NCBI RefSeq assembly: GCF_024498955.1
Contig: NZ_CP093311.1
Location: 1,240,001 to 1,304,000, forward strand
Length of the DNA stretch: 64,000 nt
DNA from: Thermomonas paludicola
GTDB taxonomy: Bacteria > Pseudomonadota > Gammaproteobacteria > Xanthomonadales > Xanthomonadaceae
Direction: 5' to 3'
Made by a program: the position numbers and the translations under genes. Below the pieces are notes generated by a model. The model was given only the letters and a program-made list of their open reading frames with translations. It was not told the origin of the DNA and made no database searches. Positions 8,256 to 18,044 of this stretch are shown here, piece after piece; position 1 is the stretch's first letter, and each line of letters opens with the position of its first letter.

Positions 8256-8467
8256 GCCCGGGAACCGTGTTGAACAGGCGCGAGGAAGAGCCGCAGGCCG
8301 CATTCGGCTGATGCATGGCGTCGCCCCGCGATGAGGACGCCGTGCCGGCGTGACATCCGTGTAGCCTGCGGGGTGTCGCCGGGGGCTGCCATGACTCACG
8401 TCAAGTTTTCCCGGCAGCTTCTTCGCTTGGCAGGCACCGGCAGGTGCGAATCGCTGCCGATATCAGC

Positions 8468-8473
8468 TAGAAT
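8468..8473 (+). promoter_or_regulatory. -10 box of ndk
   Basis: TAGAAT, close to the sigma-70 consensus TATAAT, about 100 bases before the ndk start. No good -35 is obvious. A transcript from here would include the hairpin at 8494-8519. Confidence 0.45.
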
Positions 8474-8493
8474 CCGCACAAGCCAAATCGGCC

Positions 8494-8519
8494 AAACCCG
8501 CGCCAGTACGCGGGTTTTT
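8494..8519 (+). terminator. intrinsic-terminator-like hairpin in the ndk leader
   Basis: AAACCCGCG, loop CCAGTA, CGCGGGTTT, with five T in a row (8515-8519). The nine-base stem is perfect. It lies downstream of TAGAAT and 54 bases before the ndk start, so it could be an attenuator, or it could end a short leader RNA. Confidence 0.7.
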
Positions 8520-8572
8520 CTGTTATCCTCGGGCGCTCCGGCATGGACGCCCACCAATCCCCGGAGAGTCCC

Positions 8573-8998
8573 ATGGCGCTGGAGCGCACCCTTTCGATCA
8601 TCAAGCCCGATGCCGTTGCCAAGAACGTGATCGGCGAAATCTATTCCCGCTTCGAGAAGGCTGGCCTGAAGGTCGTGGCCGCGAAGATGAAGCACCTGTC
8701 CAAGCAGGAAGCCGAAGGCTTCTATGCGGTTCACCGTGAGCGCCCGTTCTTTTCGGCGCTGGTCAACTTCATGATTTCCGGCCCGGTGATGATCCAGGCA
8801 CTGGAAGGCGAAGGCGCGGTGCTCAAGAACCGTGACCTGATGGGCGCCACCAACCCGAAGGACGCCGCCGCCGGCACCATCCGCGCCGACTTCGCCGACA
8901 GCATCGACGCCAACGCCGTGCACGGCTCGGATTCACTGGAGAACGCGGCGATCGAAATCGCCTATTTCTTCCCGGCGACCGACGTCTTCGCGCGCTGA
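8573..8998 (+). CDS. ndk: nucleoside-diphosphate kinase
   Basis: Transfers the gamma phosphate between nucleoside triphosphates and diphosphates through a phosphohistidine. The 141 residues begin [15 protein letters not shown], and the catalytic histidine is H117 in NAVHGSDS, as in the family. The open frame extends ten codons upstream, but the standard N-terminus and the ribosome site GGAGAG place the start at 8573. It is followed after seven bases by rlmN, the usual order in this group of bacteria. Confidence 0.98.
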   Translation: MALERTLSIIKPDAVAKNVIGEIYSRFEKAGLKVVAAKMKHLSKQEAEGFYAVHRERPFFSALVNFMISGPVMIQALEGEGAVLKNRDLMGATNPKDAAAGTIRADFADSIDANAVHGSDSLENAAIEIAYFFPATDVFAR

Positions 8999-9005
8999 TC
9001 CGGCA

Positions 9006-10232
9006 ATGAGCGAATCCCGCGCCCCGGCCATCGACATCACCTTGCTGGACGGGGCAGGGGCGTCGCACGGTTCCGTGCCGGCCACTGCCGGCGCGGACAC
9101 CCGCACCAATATCTTCGACTTCGACCGCGCCTCGCTGGAGCGCTTCTTCGAGGAAGACCTGGGCGAAAAGAAATTCCGCGCCCACCAGGTGATGAAGTGG
9201 ATCCATCACCGCTACGCCACCGAATTCGCGGACATGACCGACCTCGGCAAGGCGCTGCGCGCCAAGCTGGAGGCGCGCGCGGTGGTGCGTGCGCCGCTGG
9301 TGGTGTTCGACAAGGCGTCCACCGACGGCACCCACAAGTGGCTGCTGGGCATGGATGCGAAAAATGCCATCGAAGCCGTTTATATCCCCGACAAGGGGCG
9401 CGGCACGCTGTGCGTGTCTTCACAGGTGGGCTGCGCGCTGAACTGCACGTTCTGCTCCACCGGCACCCAGGGCTTCAACCGCAACCTCTCCACCGCCGAG
9501 ATCATCGGCCAGGTGTGGGTGGCAGCGCGCCACCTCGGCAACGTGCCGCACCAGCATCGCCGCCTCACCAACGTGGTGATGATGGGCATGGGCGAGCCGC
9601 TGGCCAATTTCGACAACGTCGTGCGCGCGATGAGCATCATGCGCGACGATCTCGGCTACGGGCTGGCCAACAAGCGCGTCACCTTGTCCACCGCTGGCCT
9701 GGTGCCGATGATCGACCGCCTGGCGGTTGAAAGCGACGTGTCGCTGGCGGTGTCGCTGCATGCGCCGTTCGACGAGCTGCGCACCCAGCTGATGCCGATC
9801 AACAAGAAGTACCCGCTGGCGGAACTGCTGGATGCCTGCGTGCGCTACGCGCTGCGCAAGAAAGGCGCATCGGTCACCTTCGAATACACCCTGATGAAGG
9901 GCGTCAACGATCAGCCCGAGCATGCCCGGGCGCTGCTTGGGCTGCTCCGGGATTTCGATCGCCGGGTGCAGATGAAGGGCGCCGCCAAAATCAACCTGAT
10001 CCCGTTCAATCCCTTCCCCGGGACCGGTTTCCAGCGGCCAGACGACAGCGCCATCCGCGCGTTCCAGAAGCAACTCAACAATGCCGGCATGATCGCGCCG
10101 GTGCGGCGCACCCGCGGTGACGACATCGATGCCGCCTGTGGCCAGCTGAAAGGCCAGGTGACGGATCGCACGCGGCGCTCCGCCGAGCACCGCAAGCGCC
10201 TGTTGGCGCAGGGAGTCAGTGATGTGGCATAA
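9006..10232 (+). CDS. rlmN: 23S rRNA A2503 / tRNA A37 C2-methyltransferase
   Basis: Radical-SAM methyltransferase of 408 residues that methylates C2 of A2503 in 23S rRNA and of A37 in some tRNAs. The iron-sulphur cluster motif is C143-x3-C147-x2-C150 ([10 protein letters not shown]). The conserved [17 protein letters not shown] and the C-terminal [14 protein letters not shown] are present. About 35 residues of non-conserved N-terminal extension precede the family core. Its stop codon overlaps the start of pilF. Confidence 0.97.
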   Translation: MSESRAPAIDITLLDGAGASHGSVPATAGADTRTNIFDFDRASLERFFEEDLGEKKFRAHQVMKWIHHRYATEFADMTDLGKALRAKLEARAVVRAPLVVFDKASTDGTHKWLLGMDAKNAIEAVYIPDKGRGTLCVSSQVGCALNCTFCSTGTQGFNRNLSTAEIIGQVWVAARHLGNVPHQHRRLTNVVMMGMGEPLANFDNVVRAMSIMRDDLGYGLANKRVTLSTAGLVPMIDRLAVESDVSLAVSLHAPFDELRTQLMPINKKYPLAELLDACVRYALRKKGASVTFEYTLMKGVNDQPEHARALLGLLRDFDRRVQMKGAAKINLIPFNPFPGTGFQRPDDSAIRAFQKQLNNAGMIAPVRRTRGDDIDAACGQLKGQVTDRTRRSAEHRKRLLAQGVSDVA

Positions 10233-11031
10233 GCCGCTTGTGCCCGTCTTGCTGGGCTGCATGCTGGCAACCGGCTGCAGCCAGCTGGAGCGGCTGACCA
10301 TCGTTCGCCCCAGTGCGAAGCAGCGCAGTTACACGCAAGTGGCGCCCACCTATGACGTGAGCGGCAAAAAAGGACACGCAAGCGTGGATCCCGAGCTGCT
10401 GCTGGCCAGTGCCGCCGACATGCTGCAGCGCGGCCAGCTGGACGAGGCCGAGCATCTTGCGCGCAAAGCGCTGGCCACCAAATCGAATTCCGGCGACGCC
10501 AATACCCTGATCGGGGCAATCGCCGATGCGCGCGGCGACTCCGCGGCCGCCGGCAAGGCCTATTACGCCGCCGCTGCCGGCGGCGGTGGCAATGGCGGCT
10601 ACGCCAACAACTACGGCGGCTGGCTGTGTGCGAACGGGCGTGCGGCGGAGTCGCTGGAATGGTTTGACCGGGCCTTGGCTGACCCCGCCTACGCAACCCC
10701 GGACGGCGTCTTGGCCAATGCAGGGGCGTGTGCCCACATCGCTGGCCAGGAGGATCGTGCCGAAGCCAACTGGCGGCGCCTGCTGGCGCGGAATGCGCAA
10801 AGCGTGCCCGCGCTGGCGGGCCTGGCGGAGCTGGAGTTCGATCGTGGCAATGGATTGGAAGCGCGCGCGTTTGCCGAGCGCTGGCTGGCATTGAGCCCTG
10901 ACGATGCCGATGGATTGCGCCTGGCTGCGAAAATCGAGCAAAAACTGGGCGACAACGTGGCCGCTTCGCGCTATCTTTCGCGTTTGCAGGCGATTTCCCC
11001 GGGCCCAACCACGGTGCCGCGCACGCAATGA
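10222..11031 (+). CDS. pilF: type IV pilus pilotin-like TPR lipoprotein
   Basis: Outer-membrane lipoprotein of 269 residues in the PilF/PilW family, which helps the PilQ secretin assemble. The signal peptide ends in the lipobox LATGC with the lipidated cysteine at C19. Tetratricopeptide-like helices follow ([37 protein letters not shown]). The ATG at 10222 has GGGAG upstream and overlaps the rlmN stop; a GTG one codon earlier is also possible. It is followed by rodZ with a four-base overlap, as in many gammaproteobacteria. Confidence 0.92.
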   Translation: MWHKPLVPVLLGCMLATGCSQLERLTIVRPSAKQRSYTQVAPTYDVSGKKGHASVDPELLLASAADMLQRGQLDEAEHLARKALATKSNSGDANTLIGAIADARGDSAAAGKAYYAAAAGGGGNGGYANNYGGWLCANGRAAESLEWFDRALADPAYATPDGVLANAGACAHIAGQEDRAEANWRRLLARNAQSVPALAGLAELEFDRGNGLEARAFAERWLALSPDDADGLRLAAKIEQKLGDNVAASRYLSRLQAISPGPTTVPRTQ

Positions 11032-11837
11032 ACGCGAACCATCTGCCAGACCCCACCCATCAGGCGCTTGCCGGCTGCGGCGCACGTCTGCGCGCAGCGC
11101 GCGAAGCAGCGGGGCTTGGCGTTGACGAGGTCGCTGCCCGCCTGCGCATGCCGGTGCGGGTCGTGCGCTCGCTGGAAGCCGAGGACTGGTCGCGGCTGGG
11201 TGCGCCGGTATTCGTGCGTGGTCAGGTGCGCAGTTATTCGCGATTGCTGGGCCTGACCACTGCTCCGATGATGGCAGCGCTGACGGTGGACCAGGTGGAG
11301 CCGACCAGGCTGATCAGCCGCACGCATACGCCGAAAGCGCAGTGGTGGGCTGAACAGATAGGCCGGCGGCTGGTTTACATCGTGCTGACCCTGTCGCTGG
11401 CGATTCCGGCCTGGGTGGCGACTCGCCAGCATCTGGCAGGCGTACCTGCCGGTGTGGCGGCGCTGGACGCGCCGGCCGAATCCCCTGCGGGTACCGCCTC
11501 GCCGGCCCCGGCAACGCCACGCACCATGGTTGCATCGATGGCCCCGGTGACGGCAGCCGCAATGACCACGCCGGCGGCGGACATCGTGCTGCAAGCGACC
11601 GGCAAGACCTGGCTGAAAGTCATCGGCAGCGACGGCGGCATCCTCGAGCAGGCAACGCTGGCGGCCGGCGATGCACGGCGTTACGGAGCGGCGCAGGTGC
11701 AGGGGCTGACCATCGGCAACGCGTCGGCCATGCAGATGGAAGTCGGCGGCCGCGCCGTCGAGGTGACCGAGCATGCGCGCGCGAACGTCGCCCGCTTTGC
11801 GGTATCCTCCGACGGCTCGCTTGTCGCGGCAGACTGA
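11028..11837 (+). CDS. rodZ: RodZ-like cytoskeletal helix-turn-helix membrane protein
   Basis: A 269-residue bitopic membrane protein. The N-terminal Xre-type helix-turn-helix (GARLRAAREAAGLGVDEVAA, residues 18-75) binds MreB in RodZ. One transmembrane helix (YIVLTLSLAIPAWVA) lies near residue 120, followed by an Ala/Pro-rich linker and a C-terminal DUF4115-like beta domain (LQATGKTWLKVIGSDGGIL). It helps maintain rod shape. It overlaps pilF by ATGA. The interdomain linker is compositionally simple, as in other RodZ proteins. Confidence 0.9.
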   Translation: MNANHLPDPTHQALAGCGARLRAAREAAGLGVDEVAARLRMPVRVVRSLEAEDWSRLGAPVFVRGQVRSYSRLLGLTTAPMMAALTVDQVEPTRLISRTHTPKAQWWAEQIGRRLVYIVLTLSLAIPAWVATRQHLAGVPAGVAALDAPAESPAGTASPAPATPRTMVASMAPVTAAAMTTPAADIVLQATGKTWLKVIGSDGGILEQATLAAGDARRYGAAQVQGLTIGNASAMQMEVGGRAVEVTEHARANVARFAVSSDGSLVAAD

Positions 11838-11910
11838 ACCGCGCCCCGCGCGGGATGTCCAATCACGTAATTCAACAACGCCCCGTCCTGGATGACGGGC
11901 GAGAGGCAGC

Positions 11911-12555
11911 ATGGCGATTGATGAACTGCTCAACGAGCATGAACAGAGCGAACAGGTACGCACCTGGATTCGCAACAACGCGCTTGGAATCGCCGGTGGC
12001 GTCGGGCTTGGCCTGGCACTGATCGCCGGCTGGAACTGGTGGAAGGATCAGCACCTGGAAAGCAGCAAGAGCCTCGGCGCCAGCTATGCGAAGGCCGTGG
12101 CCGCGTTCGAGGAAGGCAAGATCCCGGCAGACAAGGGCAAGGCCATTTTGTCCAGCTTGGACAAGGGCAACCCGGCGCTGGGCACGCTGGCCGCCCTGCA
12201 GTTGGCCAAGGCGCAGGTGGATGCGGGCAGGCGCGACGATGCCATCGCCACCTTGCGCGGCGTGCAGCATGTGGAAGCCGATCTGAAGCCGGTTCTGCAA
12301 TTGCGTTTGGCGCGTCTGCTGATTGACGCAGGAAAGCCCAAGGATGCGTTGCCGCTCCTGGGCAACGAGCATGATGCCGGCATGCTGGAAGTGCGCGCCG
12401 ACGCACAGTTTGCGCTTGGCGATTTCGCCAAGGCACAGGACACCTATCGCAAGGCCCTGACCCTGATCGACGTGGGCGACCCGCAGCACCGGCTGGTCAC
12501 CATGAAACTGATCGAGGCCGGCGGCGTGCCGCCGCATACCGAGGACAACCGCTGA
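11911..12555 (+). CDS. yfgM: YfgM-like SecYEG-ancillary TPR protein
   Basis: Membrane-anchored periplasmic protein of 214 residues with a short cytoplasmic tail (MAIDELLNEHEQSEQVRTWI), one transmembrane helix at about residues 24-45 and tetratricopeptide helices. YfgM associates with the Sec translocon and periplasmic chaperones. It directly precedes bamB, overlapping by one base, which is the classical arrangement. The hisS gene that sits before yfgM in E. coli is absent here. Confidence 0.9.
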   Translation: MAIDELLNEHEQSEQVRTWIRNNALGIAGGVGLGLALIAGWNWWKDQHLESSKSLGASYAKAVAAFEEGKIPADKGKAILSSLDKGNPALGTLAALQLAKAQVDAGRRDDAIATLRGVQHVEADLKPVLQLRLARLLIDAGKPKDALPLLGNEHDAGMLEVRADAQFALGDFAKAQDTYRKALTLIDVGDPQHRLVTMKLIEAGGVPPHTEDNR

Positions 12556-13736
12556 TGATCCAGGGCAAGTACCGTTCTTTGCGCCTCCTGGCTGCCGCCG
12601 GCATTGCCGTCGCCATGCTGTCCGGATGTGCCAGCGTCAAGAACATGTTCGGTGGGCGCGGCAAGGACAAGTCCGCCGAACCGGCCAAGTTGGTCGATTT
12701 CGCGCCCAGCGCCACCGTCAACCGCGTGTGGTCGGCCTCGGTCGGCAAGGGCGAAAAGGATTTGGGCATCGGCCAACATCCGGTCATCGATGCCGGCCAT
12801 GTCTATGCGGCGGCGGTCGATGGCGGCGTGTCCGCGTTTGATCTGGCTGCCGGCAGCCTGCTGTGGCACCACGATTCCAAGCTGCACCTGAGCGGTGGTC
12901 CCGGTGCAGGCGATGGCCTGGTGGTGGTGGGCGGGCTGGAGGGGGAAGTGGTTGCCCTCGACGCCACGGACGGCCACGAAAAGTGGACGGCAAAGGTCAA
13001 CAACGAAGTGCTTTCCGCGCCGGCGATTGGCGGCGGCATGGTGTTCGTCCACTCCAACGATGGTCGCGTGACCGCATTTGATGCGGCCAGCGGCGAGCGC
13101 CGCTGGTTCTACAGCGCCGACATGCCTTCGCTGACGGTGCGCGGCACCGGCGGCATCACGCTGGGGCCGGGCATCCTGTTCGTCGGCGGCGACAGTGGCA
13201 CGTTGACCGCACTCAACATGAACGATGGCAGCGCCATCTGGTCCACCCCGGTCGCCGAGCCCGATGGCCGCAGCGAATTGGAACGCATGGTGGATGTCGA
13301 TGGCGAAGCCGTGATGGAAGGCACCATGCTGTTTGCATCCAGCTACAAGAACCACACCATCGCCATCGATGGCCCCAGCGGGCAGGTGATGTGGAGCGGT
13401 GACCACGGCGGCGTGCGCGGCCTGGGGCTGAGTAATTCCGCGGTGGTCGTCAGCGACAAGGACGGCAACGTCATCGGGCTGGACAAGAACAGCGGCGGCA
13501 GCTTGTGGCAGCAGTCGGGGCTGGCCAACCGCAATGTCTCGGCTCCTGCCGTGCAGGGCGATTATGCGGTTGTCGGTGATTTTGAAGGCGTCGTGCACTG
13601 GATTCGCCTGAGCGACGGCGCGTTCGCCGCGCGCAGCAAGGTGGGCGCGGCCGTGACCGGCAAGCCGGTGGAAGCCGACGGTATCGTGGTCGTGCAGGGC
13701 ATCGATGGCAAACTGACCGCTTTCAAGCTGCAGTAA
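12555..13736 (+). CDS. bamB: outer membrane protein assembly lipoprotein BamB
   Basis: Lipoprotein of 393 residues, the beta-propeller component of the BAM complex that inserts outer-membrane beta-barrels. The lipobox MLSGC gives C25 as the lipidated residue. Repeated PQQ-type blades follow (GGVSAFDLAAGSLLWHHDS, GRVTAFDAASGERRWFYS, GKLTAFKL at the end). It is placed between yfgM and der, as in the conserved order. A strong terminator follows at 13772-13810. Confidence 0.95.
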   Translation: MIQGKYRSLRLLAAAGIAVAMLSGCASVKNMFGGRGKDKSAEPAKLVDFAPSATVNRVWSASVGKGEKDLGIGQHPVIDAGHVYAAAVDGGVSAFDLAAGSLLWHHDSKLHLSGGPGAGDGLVVVGGLEGEVVALDATDGHEKWTAKVNNEVLSAPAIGGGMVFVHSNDGRVTAFDAASGERRWFYSADMPSLTVRGTGGITLGPGILFVGGDSGTLTALNMNDGSAIWSTPVAEPDGRSELERMVDVDGEAVMEGTMLFASSYKNHTIAIDGPSGQVMWSGDHGGVRGLGLSNSAVVVSDKDGNVIGLDKNSGGSLWQQSGLANRNVSAPAVQGDYAVVGDFEGVVHWIRLSDGAFAARSKVGAAVTGKPVEADGIVVVQGIDGKLTAFKLQ

Positions 13737-13771
13737 TGCGGCGCTGCCAGCCCGGGCTGGCACCCACGCGC

Positions 13772-13810
13772 GGCCCCGGCTACCCTGCCGGGGCCGTTGT
13801 TGTTTTTTTT
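13772..13810 (+). terminator. intrinsic terminator after bamB
   Basis: GGCCCCGGC, loop TACCCT, GCCGGGGCC, then a T-rich tract ending in eight T. It ends the rlmN-pilF-rodZ-yfgM-bamB transcript just before der. Confidence 0.85.
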
Positions 13811-13850
13811 GACTGGATGCGCGCTGCATCCACACCCAAGGTTTGAACCG

Positions 13851-15251
13851 ATGCTTCCCCTCGTTGCCCTGGTCGGGCGCCCCAATGTCGGTAAATCCAC
13901 CCTGTTCAACGCGATGACGCGTACCCGCGATGCGCTGGTGCACGATCAGCCGGGCGTGACCCGCGATCGCAATTACGGCGTCTGCCGCCAGCTGGAAGGG
14001 CGCCCGTTCGTGCTGGTGGACACCGGCGGCATTGCCGGAGAGGACGAAGGCTTGGCCGGAGCGACGGCGCGGCAGTCACGGGCGGCGGCGGAAGAAGCCG
14101 ATCTGATCCTGTTCGTGGTCGATGGCCGCGAGGGTGCGTCATCACTGGATGACGACATCCTGCGATGGCTGCGCAAGCTCTCGAAACCCACCTTGCTGGT
14201 GATCAACAAATCCGATGGCATCGACCTGAACAGCGCGCTGTCCGAGTTCGCGCGCTACGGATTCCCGGATGCGCAGCCGGTGTCATCGGCGCACAGAACC
14301 GGCATCGACGAACTGCTGGCCCGCGTGGCCGCGCTGCTGCCTGTGGAAGGCAGCACGGAAACACTGGACGATGATCCCGGGCGCGTCCGCATCGCCTTCG
14401 TGGGGCGTCCCAATGTAGGCAAGTCCACCTTGGTCAACCGCATCCTCGGCGAGGAGCGGATGATCGCCTCCGAAGTGCCGGGCACCACCCGCGATTCGAT
14501 CTCCGTGGACCTGGAGCGCGAGGGGCGCAAGTATCGGCTGATCGATACCGCTGGCCTGCGCCGCAGGGCGAAGGTGGAGGAGGCTGTCGAGAAATTTTCG
14601 GTGGTCAAGACCCTGCAGGCGATCGAGCAGTGCCAGGTCGCGGTGCTGCTGCTGGATGCCACCGAAGGCGTGACCGACCAGGACGCCACCGTGCTGGGCG
14701 CCGTGTTGGATGCCGGCCGTGCGCTGGTGGTGGCCATCAACAAATGGGATGGACGCACCGACTACGAACGCCAGCAGGCCGAAGCGCTGGTGTCGCGCAA
14801 GTTGGCGTTCGTCGATTGGGCGGAAAACGTGCGGATTTCGGCCCTGCATGGGTCGGGGCTGCGCGAGCTGTTCCGCTCCATCCATCGCGCGCACGCATCG
14901 GCGACCAAGGTATTCAGTACCGCCGAGGTCACCCGTGCGGTGGAAGCGGCGTATGTCGCGAATCCGCCGCCGGTGGTGCGTGGCCACGTGGCGAAGATGC
15001 GTTTCGCGCATCCGGGCGGCGAAAGCCCGCCGACCTTCATCGTCCACGGAACGCGCCTGAAGACACTCAGCGCAACCTATCAGCGTTATCTGGAGAATTT
15101 CTTCCGCAAGCGTTTCAAGCTGGTCGGCACGCCGATTCGTTTCATCTTCCGCGAGGGTGAAAACCCCTACAAGGACAAGAAGAACGTGCTCACCGAGCGC
15201 CAGGTCGCCGCGAAACGCCGCCTGATGCGGCACGTCAAGCGCAGCGGCTGA
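13851..15251 (+). CDS. der: ribosome biogenesis GTPase Der (EngA)
   Basis: GTPase of 466 residues with two tandem G domains and a C-terminal KH-like domain, needed for 50S subunit maturation. Both P-loops read GRPNVGKST, with NKSDG and NKWDG as the G4 motifs. The open frame reaches 18 codons further upstream, but [16 protein letters not shown] is the standard N-terminus, and the extension would lie on the bamB terminator T-run. The stop overlaps the mobA start by one base (TGATG). Confidence 0.97.
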   Translation: MLPLVALVGRPNVGKSTLFNAMTRTRDALVHDQPGVTRDRNYGVCRQLEGRPFVLVDTGGIAGEDEGLAGATARQSRAAAEEADLILFVVDGREGASSLDDDILRWLRKLSKPTLLVINKSDGIDLNSALSEFARYGFPDAQPVSSAHRTGIDELLARVAALLPVEGSTETLDDDPGRVRIAFVGRPNVGKSTLVNRILGEERMIASEVPGTTRDSISVDLEREGRKYRLIDTAGLRRRAKVEEAVEKFSVVKTLQAIEQCQVAVLLLDATEGVTDQDATVLGAVLDAGRALVVAINKWDGRTDYERQQAEALVSRKLAFVDWAENVRISALHGSGLRELFRSIHRAHASATKVFSTAEVTRAVEAAYVANPPPVVRGHVAKMRFAHPGGESPPTFIVHGTRLKTLSATYQRYLENFFRKRFKLVGTPIRFIFREGENPYKDKKNVLTERQVAAKRRLMRHVKRSG

Positions 15252-15832
15252 TGCCGGCTGCGGGCGGCATCACGCTCGGGATCCTCGCGGGCGGCCAGGC
15301 CACGCGTCTGGGCGGGCAAGACAAGGCGTGGATCCAGCGCGGCGGGCAGCCGCAGGTGCTGCGCATCGCCGGTCGTTTCACCAGCGACTGCTGCGCCGTG
15401 CTGGTCAGCGCCAACCGTGATCTGCATCGATACCCGACACGGGGGTTGCTGGCGGTGCCCGATCGCCAGCCCGGGCTCGGCCCCATCGCTGGGCTGGACG
15501 CCTTGGCGGCGGCCTGCGCCACTCCCTGGTTGTTCACCCTGCCGGTGGATTTGGTCAATGACGATGCGCGCCTGCTGACGGCGTTGGCGCAGGCGGCAGG
15601 GCAGGGCGCGGTTGCCTGCGATGACGACGGCCTGCAACCACTGGTGGCGCTGTATCGGGTGGAGACGCTGCGCGCCGCGCTGGCGACCTCCATCGCCGCT
15701 GGCCAATATTCGGTGCAGAGGCTCCAGGCAGCACTGGGATTGAAGCAGGTCGCGCTTGCGGGGTTGCGCCTCGGCAACCTCAATACGCCCGCCGATCTTG
15801 CCGCAGCCGGCTGCACGATCCTGCCCGAATGA
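15251..15832 (+). CDS. mobA: molybdenum cofactor guanylyltransferase
   Basis: A 193-residue nucleotidyltransferase that attaches GMP to molybdopterin. The N-terminal GTP-binding motif GILAGGQATRLGGQDKAW is at residues 10-27, with the conserved PDRQPGLGPIAGL following. One-base overlap with der. The next gene is a MoeB-like adenylyltransferase, so the pair is a small molybdopterin module. Confidence 0.92.
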   Translation: MPAAGGITLGILAGGQATRLGGQDKAWIQRGGQPQVLRIAGRFTSDCCAVLVSANRDLHRYPTRGLLAVPDRQPGLGPIAGLDALAAACATPWLFTLPVDLVNDDARLLTALAQAAGQGAVACDDDGLQPLVALYRVETLRAALATSIAAGQYSVQRLQAALGLKQVALAGLRLGNLNTPADLAAAGCTILPE

Positions 15833-15856
15833 GGATGCGCAGGCGATAATGCGCGC

Positions 15857-16990
15857 ATGACCCTGCGCAGCCTGTCCCCCGCCGACGCCCATATTCGCCA
15901 GTGTGCAGGCGCGTTGCTGATTGACATACGTGCCGCGCACGAGCGGGCACTGGGCATGGCGCTGGATGCCTACGGGGTTGCCCGCGAGGTATTGGAACGC
16001 GACCCGCGGGCGCATTTGCCGGAGACCTCCATCGAGGTGCTGCTGATCTGCCAGACGGGGTGGCGCTCCGCGCAGTGCGCGCAAGCCTTGCTGGCCCGCG
16101 GCTATCGCAACGTGGGCACGGTGGAGGGCGGCACCGAGGCATGGGAACGCGCAGGCCTGCCGATGCATGCGGCCAGGATCGACGCCGATTTCGCCGAACG
16201 CTACTCGCGCCACCTGCGCTTGCCGGAAGTTGGACTGGACGGCCAGAAAAAACTCCAGGCGGCACGCGTGCTGGTGGTCGGCGCGGGCGGATTGGGCGCG
16301 CCGGCGGCGTTTTATCTTGCCGCTGCCGGAATCGGCACGTTGCGCATGGCCGACGATGATGTGGTGGAACGCAGCAACCTGCAGCGACAAATCCTGCACA
16401 CCGACGCGCGCATCGGCATGCCCAAGGTTGAATCCGCCGCATTGGCGCTGGTGGCGCTGAACCCGCGCGTGAATGTTGAATCCGTGTGCGAACGCGTGAC
16501 GTCGGCCAACGTCGAGCGCCTGCTCGACGGCGTGGATGTGGTGCTGGATGGCGGCGACAATTTCCCGGTGCGTTACCTGCTCAACGATGCCTGCGTGGCG
16601 CTTGGCAAGCCATTGGTGTACGGCGCGGTGCATCGTTTCGAAGGCCAGGTCAGTGTGTTTGATGCGGGCCGCATGCGCGGCGGCGCGCCCTGTTATCGCT
16701 GCCTGTTCCCCGAGCCGCCACCGCCCGAGGCCGCGCCCAACTGTTCCGAAGCGGGCGTGTTGGGCGTGCTGCCAGGGGTGATTGGCATGTTGCAGGCCAC
16801 CGAGGTCATCAAGCTTGTCCTCGGCATCGGCGAGCCACTGCGCGGGCGCTTGCTGCAGTTCGATGCGCTGGCCATGCGTTTTCGCGAAACCCGGCTGACC
16901 GCTGACCCGCAGTGTCCGGTGTGCGCCCCTGATTGCGCTTTTCCAGGGTATGTCGATTACGCGGCGTCCTGCGCCGAAGGAACCGGGTGA
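15857..16990 (+). CDS. moeB: rhodanese-MoeB/ThiF fusion, molybdopterin-synthase adenylyltransferase
   Basis: E1-like enzyme of 377 residues that adenylates the C-terminal glycine of MoaD or ThiS. The order of domains is rhodanese first (active cysteine C65 in LLICQTGWRS), then the ThiF fold with GAGGLG at residues 142-147. Two CxxC pairs (CYRC and CPVC) form the zinc site. In most fusions of this type the rhodanese is at the C-terminus, so an N-terminal one is less usual. Its stop overlaps the next start by one base. Confidence 0.88.
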   Translation: MTLRSLSPADAHIRQCAGALLIDIRAAHERALGMALDAYGVAREVLERDPRAHLPETSIEVLLICQTGWRSAQCAQALLARGYRNVGTVEGGTEAWERAGLPMHAARIDADFAERYSRHLRLPEVGLDGQKKLQAARVLVVGAGGLGAPAAFYLAAAGIGTLRMADDDVVERSNLQRQILHTDARIGMPKVESAALALVALNPRVNVESVCERVTSANVERLLDGVDVVLDGGDNFPVRYLLNDACVALGKPLVYGAVHRFEGQVSVFDAGRMRGGAPCYRCLFPEPPPPEAAPNCSEAGVLGVLPGVIGMLQATEVIKLVLGIGEPLRGRLLQFDALAMRFRETRLTADPQCPVCAPDCAFPGYVDYAASCAEGTG

Positions 16991-18039
16991 TGCTGCAAAG
17001 AGCATGGATGCGTGGTGGGTTGGTGCTTGGGGTGCTGTTGTGGATGGGCTGCGCCAAAGCGGCGGACCCGTGTCCCGCGCTGAGCCAATTGCAGGGCGAT
17101 GCGCAAGTCGCCACGCGCATCGCGGCGGTCGCCTGTGACGAGTCCCTGCGCTGGAACCGCCCGTTCATCGATGCCGATGGGCGCCTGGCCAGCCTGGTTG
17201 CCTACGAAGCCGAAGCCAGCGGGCTCAAGGATGGCGCGGCCCCGTGGCGGCGCGTGGCGTTTTACTGGCAGTTCAGCGGGCTGCTGCCCGCGATGGCCTT
17301 CAAGGACGGCGCGAGTGATTGCACCTATGCGGCGATGAGCCTGTCCTATCCGGGCATGGGCTGCCGCGGCTTTGTCATCGACAACCCCTGGTCAGCTGCC
17401 TTCATCAGCTGGGTGATGCAGCGTGCCGGCGTGCCCGGGTTTCGCGGCTCGGCCAGCCATTTCGATTACGTGCGAGCCGCGCGCAAGGACAGTGAAAACA
17501 GCCCGTATGCCCTGGTCGAGCCGATGTCGGCGCAGCTGCATGTGGGCGACCTGCTTTGCTACGTGCGTAGCGGCCGGGTGTACGGGTTCGCCGGGTTGCT
17601 GAAGGTGATCGACGGCGGCAACACCGGTCTGCCGATGCACTGCGACGTGATCGTCGCCGCGGGCGATGGCAAGGCATACGCCATTGGTGGCAACGTGCAG
17701 CAAGCCGTCACCCTGCGCCTGCTCAATCTCAATGCCAATGGGCAACTCTGGGGCATGCCGGTGCGCGCCGATGGCGATGTCGCCTGTTCGCCGGATGCCC
17801 AGGGAATGTGCAATTTCAACCGCCAGGATTGGGCGGCGGTGCTTCAGCTGAAGCCGCAGGATGTGCTGGCAACGCTGGGGCCGGTGGCAGCGCCAGGCGC
17901 GCAGTCAAACCCGCCCGTGGCACCAGCATGCTGCGTCAATTGCGTGCTGGGTTCCGGCATGCCGCGCTGCCCGTTGCCGGGGCAAACGCCACGACTGCAG
18001 CCGGAACCGGTGCCGCTGCCGCTGCAAGGCGCGGAGTAG
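16990..18039 (+). CDS. exported DUF2272 protein
   Basis: A 349-residue exported protein of unknown function, matching the DUF2272 family by length and by blocks such as NPWSAAFISWVMQRAGV and HCDVIVAAGDGKAYAIGGN. The last block, with a Cys/His-like pair of motifs, is reminiscent of amidase or CHAP-type folds, but no activity is established. The signal peptide ends near CAKAADP. The start at 16990 overlaps the moeB stop (TGATG); the longer frame lies in moeB. The C-terminus is rich in proline and cysteine. Confidence 0.75.
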   Translation: MLQRAWMRGGLVLGVLLWMGCAKAADPCPALSQLQGDAQVATRIAAVACDESLRWNRPFIDADGRLASLVAYEAEASGLKDGAAPWRRVAFYWQFSGLLPAMAFKDGASDCTYAAMSLSYPGMGCRGFVIDNPWSAAFISWVMQRAGVPGFRGSASHFDYVRAARKDSENSPYALVEPMSAQLHVGDLLCYVRSGRVYGFAGLLKVIDGGNTGLPMHCDVIVAAGDGKAYAIGGNVQQAVTLRLLNLNANGQLWGMPVRADGDVACSPDAQGMCNFNRQDWAAVLQLKPQDVLATLGPVAAPGAQSNPPVAPACCVNCVLGSGMPRCPLPGQTPRLQPEPVPLPLQGAE

Positions 18040-18044
18040 GGCAG

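Larger units (their letters stand above)
8256..8572. other. intergenic region between the EboE-like gene and ndk
   Basis: About 317 bases with no convincing gene. The left part should carry the promoter of the leftward five-gene operon, but I see no clear consensus. The right part carries a TAGAAT box and a terminator-like hairpin in front of ndk, listed separately. Confidence 0.6.

Noticed and set aside
8256-8399. N-terminal extension of the TIM-barrel protein
   Set aside because: Arginine/proline-rich residues unlike the conserved barrel; the ATG at 8255 begins the conserved strand.
13747-13760. palindrome CCAGCCCGGGCTGG after bamB
   Set aside because: Perfect but adjacent to the stronger terminator and without T-run; most likely part of the 3' end structure rather than an operator.
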